Assembly (NCBI GenBank): GCA_002842045.1
Contig: PHBX01000003.1
Span: 47,084-111,083 of the forward strand
Direction of reading: 5' to 3'
DNA: 64,000 bases
From: Chloroflexi bacterium HGW-Chloroflexi-3
Lineage (GTDB): Bacteria > Chloroflexota > Anaerolineae > Anaerolineales > Anaerolineaceae
Below are positions 34,750-43,722 of the stretch, in pieces (the stretch's first letter is position 1; every line of letters begins with the position of its first letter). The notes beneath the pieces were generated by a model, which saw only the letters and a list, made by a program, of their open reading frames with translations, did not search any database and had not been told where the DNA came from. The position numbers and the translations under genes are program-made.

Positions 34750-35196
34750 ATGAAAAAATACCTATATGAAGATGTTGTTCAAATCTTTGCTAGGCATGCA
34801 AAATATCTGGCCGGCGAAGAGGGTGGGGAAAGAGCGGAATTAAGTGAAGCCGATTTTTACGGCACGGATTTTTCGAATGTAAATTTGGCTGGCGCAAACT
34901 TGGAAAGAGCCAGCTTTAAACGCTCCAATATTATGGGGATCAATCTGGCAGGTGCCAACCTGAAGGAGGCTAACATGAAACGCGCCTGCTTTGCAAGCGC
35001 CAACTTACGGAATACCAACATGGAAAGGGCCTTCTTGAAAGGGTGTAATTTTGATGATGCGGATCTGCGGGGAACCAATTTGAAAGGTGCTAGCGTGGAA
35101 GATGCCTATTTTGGCAGTGCCAAATATAACGAACACACCATCTGGCCGGATGGATTTGATCCGGTGGCTGGTGGGGCCATACTTGTTAGAAATTAG
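34750..35196 (+). CDS. Pentapeptide repeat protein
   Basis: 148 residues with about 13 tandem A(D/N)LXX-type units between residues 30 and 125 (for example FSNVNLAGANLERAS, ANLKEANMKRA, DADLRGTNLKGAS), which fold as a right-handed quadrilateral beta helix. No signal peptide or membrane segment. Short N-terminal cap and a C-terminal tail ending in VRN. Function is unknown; some family members mimic DNA and protect gyrase. It lies between the XRE-NifX gene and an MBL hydrolase. Confidence 0.88.
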   Translation: MKKYLYEDVVQIFARHAKYLAGEEGGERAELSEADFYGTDFSNVNLAGANLERASFKRSNIMGINLAGANLKEANMKRACFASANLRNTNMERAFLKGCNFDDADLRGTNLKGASVEDAYFGSAKYNEHTIWPDGFDPVAGGAILVRN

Positions 35197-35235
35197 TTTA
35201 TCGAGCGAAATCATTCAATTATTGGAAAAATAACT

Positions 35236-36069
35236 ATGACAAAAATAATCTGTGTGGTGAATGACGAAGTTAAGGAAGGTTCAGATCTTAAGAAAGAGCA
35301 TGGGGTATCCTTCTGGATTGAAATGCAGCACTCCAATGTGCTCTTTGACACCGGTCAGAGCCCGGAGGTCTTATCTCATAATCTGAATTTGTTGGGACTC
35401 TCGCCCATCAACATTGATGCACTGGTTTTCAGCCATGCGCATTATGACCACACCGGTGGTGTAGCAGCGATAATTCCACAAAGAACCACGATACCATTGT
35501 ATGCAAACAGTGATCTATTCCGAGCCAGATATTCAGATAAAGACCATGTGCATAAACCCATTGGCATTGCCATGATGGAATCGGATTTGTCACACTATTT
35601 TTACCTGAAACTGGGTGAGGACCCTGCCGAAGTTAAACCTGGCTTATGGACAACAGGCACCATCCAGGAACGACCAGAAAGAATGGGCATCAGTAAACAT
35701 CACGTGATTCACACCCAGGCTGGCTGGGAACATGACTCCTATCAGGATGATATTTCGCTGGTATTAAAAACGGCAACCGGGAATGTTCTGATTTGCGGGT
35801 GTTGTCACGCAGGCATACTGAATACCTTATCACACGCTAAGAAAGTATTTGGCGACCCAAGCATTGGAGTGATTGGTGGAACCCATCTGATTTCGGCAGA
35901 TGATCAGTATCTCGATCATATCATCGCTGTTTTTCAGGAGCGTTACCCAGACTGCAATTTTTATCTGAATCATTGCACCGGCAAAAATGCGATTGACAGA
36001 CTGATGGAAAAATTGGGAGATAGAATTCAGATTTTTCCTGCGGGCAGTACTATTGAATTTCCAGAATAA
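35236..36069 (+). CDS. MBL-fold metallo-hydrolase (COG1237-like, dihydropterin-pABA phosphate synthase family)
   Basis: Metallo-beta-lactamase-fold hydrolase. The metal site HAHYDHTGG has His67, His69, Asp71 and His72; further ligands are likely in HVIHTQAGWEHD and CGCCHAGILNTL. The FDTGQSPEVL and GVIGGTHL segments place it in the group often named 7,8-dihydropterin-6-yl-methyl-4-(beta-D-ribofuranosyl)aminobenzene-5'-phosphate synthase, an archaeal methanopterin enzyme; in bacteria the true role is unclear. 277 residues. It is followed 66 bases later by a pterin-binding methyltransferase, which may be meaningful. Confidence 0.82.
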   Translation: MTKIICVVNDEVKEGSDLKKEHGVSFWIEMQHSNVLFDTGQSPEVLSHNLNLLGLSPINIDALVFSHAHYDHTGGVAAIIPQRTTIPLYANSDLFRARYSDKDHVHKPIGIAMMESDLSHYFYLKLGEDPAEVKPGLWTTGTIQERPERMGISKHHVIHTQAGWEHDSYQDDISLVLKTATGNVLICGCCHAGILNTLSHAKKVFGDPSIGVIGGTHLISADDQYLDHIIAVFQERYPDCNFYLNHCTGKNAIDRLMEKLGDRIQIFPAGSTIEFPE

Positions 36070-36135
36070 CTGAATTTAAATTTTTTATTCTCTTTAAATT
36101 TATATAATTATGTTAAAAGAACAAGGAGTCGTCAA

Positions 36136-37002
36136 ATGACAACACGATTAACATCACCAAACGGAGAACTTTTGATTGGAAATGGATTTCCTACCGTATT
36201 GATCAACGATCAATTACGGATCATGGATCAAGCACCGCATATATTTGAACAACTTCAATCAAGAGATGTTAGTGGTTTATTGGAATTCGCCCGGGCAGGT
36301 TATGAGGCAGGCCTGGATATGGTGGATATCTTGATTTTTCACCAGGATCTGGACGAGGTGGAGTTACTACCAAGAATCGCTTACGCCGTTAAGAAAGAAG
36401 TAGGTTGTCCGATTGCCCTCGATTCGCGTAATGTCGAAGCGCTTTCAGCAGCTTTGGAGGCGATTGCACCAGACAAAGCCCTGATTAATTCTGTTTCTGC
36501 AGAGAAGAAAGTACTTAATGCTATTCTGCCGGTTGCAAAAAAGTATGGTGCTGCCATGGTAGGCATGCCGATCGGGGATGCCTATGGTTTACCAAAAGTG
36601 GTCGAAGAACGGGTATTCGAAGCACAGGTCATCATGGATGCCTGTGAAGGCTTCGGTGTCCCCAAGGAAGATCTGGTCATGGATGGAATCTGCCTGGCTT
36701 CGTCGGCAGAACCTGATACATTTGAAGTTACATTGCAAACACTCAAAATTTTTGAGAAAGAATTAGAGGTTACCACCATATTGGGAATTGGCAATGCTGG
36801 CTTTGGTATGCCAGATCAGACGGTGCTTGACCTGGCTTTCCTGATTGGTGCCATTCCCTGGGGTCTGCATTCGGCTATTGTCAATCCAAAGACTCAGGGA
36901 CTGGTGAAGACCGTTCGCGCCATGGATTTCTTAATGAATCATGATCCAGGTGGTAAACGCTATATCAATTGGTGGAGATCTTTAAGAAAAATATCCCCTT
37001 AA
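36136..37002 (+). CDS. Pterin-binding methyltransferase, AcsE-like (methyltetrahydrofolate:corrinoid type)
   Basis: DHPS/MeTr-type TIM barrel that binds a methylated pterin and transfers methyl to a corrinoid protein. Landmarks in order: ALDSRNVEAL, ALINSVSAEKK (Asn), KYGAAMVGM, ERVFEAQVIMDACEGFGVPKEDLVMDGI, and TTILGIGNAGFGMPDQ. The MeTr family has TILGVSNxSFGLP at the last position. 288 residues, slightly longer than AcsE (262) because of an N-terminal arm. AAGGAG before the ATG. No corrinoid-protein gene is in the window. It may work with the URO-D-type proteins at 31812 or 48873. Confidence 0.85.
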   Translation: MTTRLTSPNGELLIGNGFPTVLINDQLRIMDQAPHIFEQLQSRDVSGLLEFARAGYEAGLDMVDILIFHQDLDEVELLPRIAYAVKKEVGCPIALDSRNVEALSAALEAIAPDKALINSVSAEKKVLNAILPVAKKYGAAMVGMPIGDAYGLPKVVEERVFEAQVIMDACEGFGVPKEDLVMDGICLASSAEPDTFEVTLQTLKIFEKELEVTTILGIGNAGFGMPDQTVLDLAFLIGAIPWGLHSAIVNPKTQGLVKTVRAMDFLMNHDPGGKRYINWWRSLRKISP

Positions 37003-37030
37003 ATCAGTCAATTCATTACCTTAAAAATAG

Positions 37031-37059
37031 TTGAATTTCAGTCAGGTTTATGTTAAACT
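37031..37059 (+). promoter_or_regulatory. Candidate promoter of the XRE-GH31 operon
   Basis: TTGAAT (37031-37036) and TAAACT (37054-37059), 17 bases apart. The second box runs into the palindrome at 37057, as expected for a repressed promoter. Confidence 0.4.
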
Positions 37060-37085
37060 TTACATTGTAAAGTAAGACTTTACAA
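37057..37085. promoter_or_regulatory. Palindrome with an extra half site, candidate operator
   Basis: ACTTTACA-T-TGTAAAGT (37057-37073) is a perfect 17-base palindrome; a third half site ACTTTACA follows at 37077-37084. It lies 124 bases before the XRE start and is the likely binding place of that regulator. Confidence 0.6.
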
Positions 37086-37196
37086 ATTTTCGTATATTCT
37101 CCTTTTCTGACGCTTCCAAGCTGGCAGAAAATCAAAATCAAGCAAATTTGTTTGGTTAATTCTTTTTCACATTTTTATAATAAGTTGACGGTTTGA

Positions 37197-37475
37197 ATGA
37201 TGGTGGATTCATTGGTCGGGCAAAAATTAAAACAACGTCGTGATGAACTCAATCTCTCATTACGCGCATTGGCTGCTCAGACAGGTCTTTCAGCTGTATT
37301 TCTGAGCCAGATCGAGCGCGGAAAATCCAACCCATCACTCAATTCCTTGCAACGCATTGCAAAGACTCTGGGAGTTCCATTGCATTTTTTCCTGACCAAC
37401 CAAAAAGATTCAACAATTCGAAAAGGTCAAAACCTGACTGTTTCCACAGATATTGCTAAAGGAAAACTTGTATGA
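37197..37475 (+). CDS. Short XRE-family DNA-binding protein (HTH only)
   Basis: 92-residue regulator made of one HTH domain (about 9-65; LRALAAQTGLSAVFLSQIERGKSNPSLNSL) and a short tail. Unlike its three relatives in the window it has no cupin. Two adjacent ATG codons (37197, 37200) are both possible. The stop overlaps the GH31 start (ATGA at 37472-37475), so regulator and glycosidase are made together. The sequence upstream of the stop shows no residual cupin, so this looks like a real short form and not a frameshift. Confidence 0.85.
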   Translation: MMVDSLVGQKLKQRRDELNLSLRALAAQTGLSAVFLSQIERGKSNPSLNSLQRIAKTLGVPLHFFLTNQKDSTIRKGQNLTVSTDIAKGKLV

Positions 37476-39916
37476 AACAAAATATTGATTGGAAATCCAT
37501 CGCTGAGCCGCTGGATGTTACAAATGTTTATGATCCCAGACACTATATCCGAGCCTGGTTTGCTTTTGACCGCACCGATACCGGGGTTATTCTGCACTGC
37601 AACATGGCGAATGGGGAAGAGCTGGATTACCATGTGGATGTCATTGATGTGGATGTTTTCCGTATGCGCATGAATCCGCAGGGGATCATTGAATGCGGGT
37701 CGGATATGCTAGTAAACTGTGAATTTCCTTCAGTACCCTTTTCGGTTCAGGAGCAAAATGATCGGTTGATTGTAGCCACTCCACGAATAAGGGTGGAATT
37801 TCCTCATAAATGGAAGGTAACAGCTTATGACCATCCCGTACCTGGTAAAGGCCATATCTTTTATCAGGAGAGCACGGAAGATCGTGCCTATGGACCCGGA
37901 TTTGAAGTACCGCCAACAGGTTTCGAGGTCTCAGAATCCGGAGATTATTTTGTACGGCAGAGTGTGGCGATTCAACCAGGTGAATCTTTTTATGGGCTGG
38001 GGGAGAAATTCACATCGTTGGATAAATGGAAACACGAAATCCCGCTCTGGGCAGTGGATAGCGGCAATGTCAGTACCTCTCGTTCCTATAAAAATGTTCC
38101 ATTACTGTTAAGCAGTGCCGGGTATGCGTTATTCATTCATTCTTCATTCCCGATGTTGTTCCGATTGGGAAGCGAGTCCTCGGTCAGTTATTCGATCCAT
38201 CTGCGGGATTCGCAGCTGGATATGTTCCTGATTTATGGACCCACTTACAAACACATTCTTCAACGTTATTCCGAATTGACCGGTTTCGCACCGGTGCCAC
38301 CAAAATGGTCATTTGGGTTTTGGATTTCCAGAGCTGGCTATCGTTCCCGTCAGGAAGTGGAGGAAGTGGTATCCGAAATGCGCCGGCGTGGGTTCCCTTG
38401 TGATGTGTTAAGTCTGGATCCATGGTGGATGGGAGATGGTCCCTGGTGTCATTATGAGTGGGATGAGAAACATTTCCCACAACCGGATGAGATGATGGCC
38501 TGGATGCGTGAGCAGGGTGTGCGTACCTGTTTGTGGATACACCCGTATGTCCCCAAGAGTCACCCGCTCTTTGATGAAGGAAAAGCGTTGGGGTTTTTTG
38601 TTCAGGATAAAAAAGGGGAAGTCTGCAACGTGATGGAAGCCTTCACGAGTGACAAAGAAGGTCTGGCAGCGGTGGATTTCACCAATCCGGCAGCTTGCCT
38701 GTGGTGGCAAGGGAAATTAGAAAAATTAATCGACCTGGGGGCAGCGGTTTTCAAGACGGATTTTGGCGAACAGGCTCCGATTGATGGTCTTTACTATGAT
38801 GGCCGCAATGGTCTGGAGATGCATAATCTGTATCCTTTGATCTATAATCGCACTGCCTTTGAATTAACTAAAAAGAAATTTGGCAGGGGATTGGTGTGGG
38901 GGCGTTCGGCCTATGCTGGTTCACAGCGCTATCCTGTGCAATGGGGCGGGGATAGTTACTCGACGTTGAATCAACTTGCCTGTCAGGTACGGGCAATGTT
39001 GGGTTATGGCTTGTCGGGTGTGCCTTTCAGCAGTCATGATGTGGGAGGATTTGATTATTCACCTCATTTCTTTGATGATTGTTTCCATGTGGATTTCAAC
39101 GAGTCCTATAAAGAAGAAGTTAAAGATTCTTTTCCCAAGGACGAAGTGGTCTATGCTCGCTGGATGCAGATAGGTGTCTTCTCCTCGCATGTACGTGCCC
39201 ATGGGAAACAAGCGCGTGAACCCTGGACGTTTGGAGAAGAAGTGGAGCAGATTTCAATGAAGTATTTGAAATTACGCTACCGCTTATTACCCTACATCTA
39301 TTCGCAAGCTGTCAAATCCACACGTACCGGTATCCCGATGGCACGTCCGATGGTGCTTGAATTTCAGGATGACCCTACCACCCAGCATGTTGATTTGCAA
39401 TATATGTTTGGTGATCGTTTCCTGGTTGCCCCGGTGCTGACCCGTGATGGACGCACCAAGGTGTATCTGCCCGCTGGCACCTGGGTGGATTACTGGTCGA
39501 AAGCAGTGCTGACGGGTCCACAATGGTTAACCATTGATGTACCCTTGGAGACCTTACCCCTCTGGGTGAAAGCTGGTTCTGTCATCCCGATGGGACCGGA
39601 GATGGATTTTGTCAATCAAAAACCGATGGATCCTTTGACCATTGAGATCTATCTTCCGGTGGAGAGTGAAAAGATCCTGGTTGAAGATGAAGATTGTAAA
39701 CCAATAGAAGTTTCCTACACGCGCAATGGAAGTCAGTTGTTGGTTGAAGTCGGTGCAGCCCCTGGGGATGTAGAAATAGTTCTGGTTGGGGAACGGATCC
39801 AATCAGCCAGAATCGCAAATGTAGCATTGGAAGTTACCCAGGATGCATTTGGATCCCGTGTTCAACTGGATGGACGATCCGGTACTAACCTGGTTCTGGG
39901 TTTGGAGTCGTTATGA
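37472..39916 (+). CDS. Glycoside hydrolase family 31 (alpha-xylosidase/alpha-glucosidase)
   Basis: Intracellular GH31 enzyme of 814 residues with no signal peptide. N-terminal beta domain, then the catalytic barrel (about 275-600): nucleophile Asp430 in FKTDFGEQ and acid/base Asp494 in WGGDSYS, 64 residues apart, close to the 66 of YicI. FKTDFGE, FGFWISRAGYRS and WMGDGPWC resemble the YicI-type alpha-xylosidases more than maltase-type enzymes, so alpha-xylosides are the favoured substrate. C-terminal beta domains carry PLWVKAGSVIPMGP. Translation is coupled to the short XRE protein. Its stop overlaps the hydantoinase start, so the long + strand array may begin here. Confidence 0.92.
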   Translation: MKQNIDWKSIAEPLDVTNVYDPRHYIRAWFAFDRTDTGVILHCNMANGEELDYHVDVIDVDVFRMRMNPQGIIECGSDMLVNCEFPSVPFSVQEQNDRLIVATPRIRVEFPHKWKVTAYDHPVPGKGHIFYQESTEDRAYGPGFEVPPTGFEVSESGDYFVRQSVAIQPGESFYGLGEKFTSLDKWKHEIPLWAVDSGNVSTSRSYKNVPLLLSSAGYALFIHSSFPMLFRLGSESSVSYSIHLRDSQLDMFLIYGPTYKHILQRYSELTGFAPVPPKWSFGFWISRAGYRSRQEVEEVVSEMRRRGFPCDVLSLDPWWMGDGPWCHYEWDEKHFPQPDEMMAWMREQGVRTCLWIHPYVPKSHPLFDEGKALGFFVQDKKGEVCNVMEAFTSDKEGLAAVDFTNPAACLWWQGKLEKLIDLGAAVFKTDFGEQAPIDGLYYDGRNGLEMHNLYPLIYNRTAFELTKKKFGRGLVWGRSAYAGSQRYPVQWGGDSYSTLNQLACQVRAMLGYGLSGVPFSSHDVGGFDYSPHFFDDCFHVDFNESYKEEVKDSFPKDEVVYARWMQIGVFSSHVRAHGKQAREPWTFGEEVEQISMKYLKLRYRLLPYIYSQAVKSTRTGIPMARPMVLEFQDDPTTQHVDLQYMFGDRFLVAPVLTRDGRTKVYLPAGTWVDYWSKAVLTGPQWLTIDVPLETLPLWVKAGSVIPMGPEMDFVNQKPMDPLTIEIYLPVESEKILVEDEDCKPIEVSYTRNGSQLLVEVGAAPGDVEIVLVGERIQSARIANVALEVTQDAFGSRVQLDGRSGTNLVLGLESL

Positions 39917-41298
39917 TGAATGAATTTGATCTGGTCATACACGGTGGTTTACTGGTCAGCGATTCGGGTTCACAGAAAGCCGACCTGGGCATCAAAGATG
40001 GCAAGATTGCAGCTATCGGTTTGAACTTAACAGGACAAGAAGCGATCGATGCCAGCGGTTTAATGGTGATACCCGGTGGGGTTGATCCACATGTGCATTT
40101 GAATATGCCCACCGCTACCACCAGAACGAGTGAGGATTGGTTTTCCGGAACTTTGGCAGCTGCCCATGGTGGCACCACCACCATTCTTGATTTTGTGGAG
40201 CCGTTGCCAGGTCAATCCTTGCTGGAGGCACTGCAGGCTCGCCAGGCTGAAGCTGAGGGTCAGGCATGGCTGGATTACGGTTTACACATGACCATTGCAG
40301 ATGCGAAACTCATACCTCAGATCAAATCCCTCGTTGAAGAGGGTGTTTCTTCCTTTAAAACATACACAACCTATGGGGACATGCAATTAAATGATTATGA
40401 GATCGTGGCTGTTCTGGATGCTGTCAAAGCGATCAATGGGATCGTGATGGTACATGCCGAAAATGACGCTGTTGTCCGGCATGCCACCCAGACCCTGGTC
40501 GATGAAGGCAAACTGGAACCGCGCTGGCATCCACACAGCCGCCCGGCTCTGGCAGAGGTGGAAGCAGTTCAAAGAATGATTTACCTGGCACGAGTCTCGG
40601 GTACGAATCTATATCTGGTACACCTTTCCACTGGTGGAGCGGTCAAAGCAGCTGGCAAAGCCTTACGCGATGGCCAGAATCTGGTGGCTGAAACCTGTCC
40701 ACAATACTTGTTACTCAATCGCGAACGTTATCAGGATGAGAACCCGGAGGTGGCTGCCGGTTTTGTTTGTTCTCCTCCCTTGAGAACTCCAAATGATCAA
40801 CAAGCCATCTGGCATGCCTTACGGCAGCGTTCGGTTTTGAGTATCGGCAGCGATCATTGCGCTTTCACCATTCATCCCCAAAAACAGGCAGCCCTGGGTG
40901 ATTTTCGCAGCATTCCAGGCGGTATACCGGGCATTGAACTGCGTTACCCGATGATGTATCATTTTGGTGTACGATCCGGAATGCTCAGTCCGGAACAGTG
41001 GGTTGCCCTTTGCAGTACCAATCCGGCAAAAGCCTTCGGCATCTGGCCTCAAAAAGGCAGTTTACTGGTGGGTGCTGATGCTGACCTGGTATTGTTTGAT
41101 CCAAACAAGGAATTTTCTGTTTCAGTTGACCATTTACATGAAAAGGTCGATTACACACCTTATGAAGGGTTCGCTCTGATGGGCTATCCGGTAAAGACCC
41201 TCATTAAAGGAAGGAAGTTGATTGCAAACGGTGAATTACTGGAAGAAAAACCAATTGGAAATTATCTGAAATGTGGAACTCCCATTATCCCTGTTTAA
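39913..41298 (+). CDS. Dihydropyrimidinase/D-hydantoinase (HyuA-like)
   Basis: Cyclic amidohydrolase that opens hydantoin, dihydropyrimidine or related rings. All ligands of the binuclear metal centre can be placed: His60 and His62 (DPHVHL), carbamylated Lys149 (SSFKTYTTYG), His181 (VHAEND), His237 (LVHLST) and Asp313 (GSDHCAF). At 461 residues it has the same length as E. coli HyuA. ATG at 39913 overlaps the GH31 stop; a second ATG follows at 39916. The next gene is an SsnA-type amidohydrolase. In the anaerobic purine-degradation set, HyuA acts with SsnA, YgeY and YgeW, relatives of which all occur downstream. Confidence 0.92.
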   Translation: MMNEFDLVIHGGLLVSDSGSQKADLGIKDGKIAAIGLNLTGQEAIDASGLMVIPGGVDPHVHLNMPTATTRTSEDWFSGTLAAAHGGTTTILDFVEPLPGQSLLEALQARQAEAEGQAWLDYGLHMTIADAKLIPQIKSLVEEGVSSFKTYTTYGDMQLNDYEIVAVLDAVKAINGIVMVHAENDAVVRHATQTLVDEGKLEPRWHPHSRPALAEVEAVQRMIYLARVSGTNLYLVHLSTGGAVKAAGKALRDGQNLVAETCPQYLLLNRERYQDENPEVAAGFVCSPPLRTPNDQQAIWHALRQRSVLSIGSDHCAFTIHPQKQAALGDFRSIPGGIPGIELRYPMMYHFGVRSGMLSPEQWVALCSTNPAKAFGIWPQKGSLLVGADADLVLFDPNKEFSVSVDHLHEKVDYTPYEGFALMGYPVKTLIKGRKLIANGELLEEKPIGNYLKCGTPIIPV

Positions 41299-41328
41299 TG
41301 AAAAGGGATCAGAGCTAAAGGATTGGAT

Positions 41329-42663
41329 ATGATGACAAAAAAAGGTTTACTCATTTTTCCGCAGTGGTTGGTAACCACAGCCATGGAAGCTCCCAAACAA
41401 GGGTTTGGTATCCGGGTTGTGGATGACCAGATCACCGATGTGGCGCCCAAAGCTGATTTGAAACCCCAATATCCGCAGGATGAAATATGGGAGCGACCGG
41501 ATCAGGTCTTACTGCCTGCATTTGTGGATGCTCATACGCATCTATATGGGGTGTTGGCGCATGGCATCCCCCTGACCAAAGCACCGGATGGATTCATGCC
41601 ATTTTTGGAGGATTTCTGGTGGCCATTGGTGGAAGATCAGCTTGATTCCGATCTGGTGAATGCTGCCACGGATTGGAATTGTTCCCAGATGCTGCGTTCC
41701 GGTGTTACTGCATTCTATGATTGCACCGAAGCGCCATATTCCTTGCCTGGTGTACTCACAAAACAGGCAGAGGTAGTCAAAAAGTGGGGGCAGCGCGGCA
41801 TCCTGTCCTTTGAAGCAACCGAACGAGTCAGCAAAGAAAATGGTGGATTGGGATTGAAGGAAAATCTGGATATGATTGCCTGGGGCAAGCAGGATGGCGG
41901 TCTGGTGCAGGGATTGATGTGTTTCCATACCACCTTTACCTGCTCGGATGAGTTCATTCTGAAAGCATTTGCGCTGGCGAAAGAACACGGTGTGCTGACC
42001 CATATGCACTGCTCTGAAGGCCATTATGAACCCAATGCGATGTTGGCACGTAATGGTCTACGTACCCTGGAGCATTATGATGCGCTGGGTGTGTTGGGAC
42101 CTGGTATGCTGGTCTCGCAATGTGTACAGATCAGCGAACATGAAATTGAGTTATTGGCAAAACGTGGAGCACGCGTAACCAGCATGCCACTCTCCAATTG
42201 TGAAGTGGGTGGCGGGATTGCACCGTTACCACAGCTTACCTCAGCTGGGGTTACAGTCGGGCTGGGATCCGATGGCTATATCACCGATTTCTTCGAAGTG
42301 ATGCGTGGCGCATTCCTGATCCACAAGGCTGCCCACACCGATCCACGCGTCATGCCTGCCAATCTGGTCTGGCATCTGGCAACAGTAGGTGGGGCCCAGG
42401 CAATTGGGATGGAAAAATTAGGTTGTATAAAACCAAGCTGGAAAGCGGATTTCATGCTGGTGAAGCCGACCTTACCCACTCCTTTGAGTGCGCATAATAT
42501 TTATGAACAATTATTGTTATATTGCAATGCATCCCATGTGGATACAGTAGTCGCTGCTGGCAAGGTGAAGAAAGCCAACGGTGTGGTGCAGGATGCTGAT
42601 CTGGATGCATTAAGAAAAAGATCACAACAGGCAGCCGAACGTTTGTGGAAAAAAGCTGCTTGA
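41329..42663 (+). CDS. Amidohydrolase, SsnA/guanine deaminase-like
   Basis: Amidohydrolase superfamily deaminase-like enzyme, 444 residues, close to the 442 of SsnA. Metal ligands: DAHTHLYG (HxH), HMHCSEGHYE (His), SQCVQISEHE region (the His normally found here is less clear) and GLGSDGYI (Asp). It contains the mononuclear branch pattern with CNEVGGGIAP-like text at SNCEVGGGIAPL. AAAGGA six bases before the ATG at 41329 decides the start over a TTG at 41323. It follows the hydantoinase by 30 bases. Probable function: hydrolytic deamination or ring hydrolysis of a nitrogen heterocycle. Confidence 0.87.
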   Translation: MMTKKGLLIFPQWLVTTAMEAPKQGFGIRVVDDQITDVAPKADLKPQYPQDEIWERPDQVLLPAFVDAHTHLYGVLAHGIPLTKAPDGFMPFLEDFWWPLVEDQLDSDLVNAATDWNCSQMLRSGVTAFYDCTEAPYSLPGVLTKQAEVVKKWGQRGILSFEATERVSKENGGLGLKENLDMIAWGKQDGGLVQGLMCFHTTFTCSDEFILKAFALAKEHGVLTHMHCSEGHYEPNAMLARNGLRTLEHYDALGVLGPGMLVSQCVQISEHEIELLAKRGARVTSMPLSNCEVGGGIAPLPQLTSAGVTVGLGSDGYITDFFEVMRGAFLIHKAAHTDPRVMPANLVWHLATVGGAQAIGMEKLGCIKPSWKADFMLVKPTLPTPLSAHNIYEQLLLYCNASHVDTVVAAGKVKKANGVVQDADLDALRKRSQQAAERLWKKAA

Positions 42664-42687
42664 TATAATTTCTGACAAAGGAACATT

Positions 42688-43704
42688 ATGAGAACTGGAC
42701 CTGAAGCAAATGAGATGAAAGAACCCTATGAAAGCGACATTCTGGCTGAATTCTTCCGCAGGATGACATTGGTACGCGAATTTGAATTACGAGCCATTGA
42801 AGAACGACGTGGGGGATTAATCCCAGGGTTTATCCACTCCTGTGTTGGCCAGGAAGCTACCGCAGTCGGTGCCTGTATGGCATTGAGCCAGGAAGACGTA
42901 ATTACCAGTACTCATCGCGGACACGGACATTTGATCGGCAAGGGTGGCGATCCCAAATATATGATGGCTGAACTGGCTGCCCGCAGCCCCGGATATTGCA
43001 ATGGACGTGGCGGCTCACTGCACATTGCTGACTTTAAGTTGGGCATTCTGGGCGCCAATGGCATTGTGGGTGGTGGTTTCCCAATGGCGACCGGTGCTGC
43101 ATTGGGTTTCCAGATGCGTAAGGAAAAACGGGTGGCACTCGCGTTCTTCGGCGATGGGGCTACCAATGAAGGTTCGTTCCATGAAGCTGCCAATCAGGCA
43201 GGTGTCTGGAAACTACCGGTGATTTTTTTCCTGGAAAACAATCTGTACGGCGAAGGAACTGCCATGCATCGTTGCACACCAATTGAAGACCTGGCAATCC
43301 GGGCGCAGGGATATGGTTTCCCGGGTGTGATCGTGGATGGAATGGATATTCTGGCGGTTTATGAAGCTGTGCGTGAAGCACGCGAACGTGCGATTGCAGG
43401 GGATGGACCGACAATGATAGAAGCCAAAACCTATCGCTACCGTGGTCATTATGAGGGTGATCCTCAGGTTTATCGTACACAGGAGGAAATTCAATCCTGG
43501 CAGCGCAAGGATGCCATTGTACGCTTTCGAGCAAAACTGGTCGATTCTGGCTTATTCGACGATGGCGATCTGGAAGAGATCCAGGGTTCAGTGATTGCGC
43601 AATTGGATGAGGCGGTGGCATTTGCAGCTTCTGCCGAGAAACCTGCTGTGGAAGATGCACTCGCAGGCGTTTATGCAGATACCCACAACGGACTGGTATT
43701 TTAA
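42688..43704 (+). CDS. 2-oxoacid dehydrogenase E1 component, alpha subunit (PDH/acetoin dehydrogenase type)
   Basis: Thiamine diphosphate-dependent decarboxylase subunit. The TPP motif GDGATNEGSFHEAANQAG with the closing ENN (FFLENN) is complete, and HRGHGHLIGKGGD plus YRGHYEGDP are family hallmarks. 338 residues, like AcoA and short PdhA. AAAGGA before the ATG. It is followed directly by E1beta and E2 genes. Substrate is pyruvate, acetoin or a branched-chain or unusual 2-oxo acid; no feature decides. Confidence 0.92.
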   Translation: MRTGPEANEMKEPYESDILAEFFRRMTLVREFELRAIEERRGGLIPGFIHSCVGQEATAVGACMALSQEDVITSTHRGHGHLIGKGGDPKYMMAELAARSPGYCNGRGGSLHIADFKLGILGANGIVGGGFPMATGAALGFQMRKEKRVALAFFGDGATNEGSFHEAANQAGVWKLPVIFFLENNLYGEGTAMHRCTPIEDLAIRAQGYGFPGVIVDGMDILAVYEAVREARERAIAGDGPTMIEAKTYRYRGHYEGDPQVYRTQEEIQSWQRKDAIVRFRAKLVDSGLFDDGDLEEIQGSVIAQLDEAVAFAASAEKPAVEDALAGVYADTHNGLVF

Positions 43705-43722
43705 GAAGAAGGCAGGTTTACA

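Noticed and set aside
34714..35200. Pentapeptide repeats as a CRISPR-like or tandem DNA repeat
   Set aside because: The periodicity is at protein level (15 bases) and degenerate in DNA; no spacers.
41542..42024. 160-residue - strand frame opposite the amidohydrolase
   Set aside because: Antisense to conserved metal-binding segments; a shadow frame.
43160..43660. 166-residue - strand frame inside E1alpha
   Set aside because: Antisense to a well-conserved gene, with His/Pro-rich composition typical of a shadow frame.
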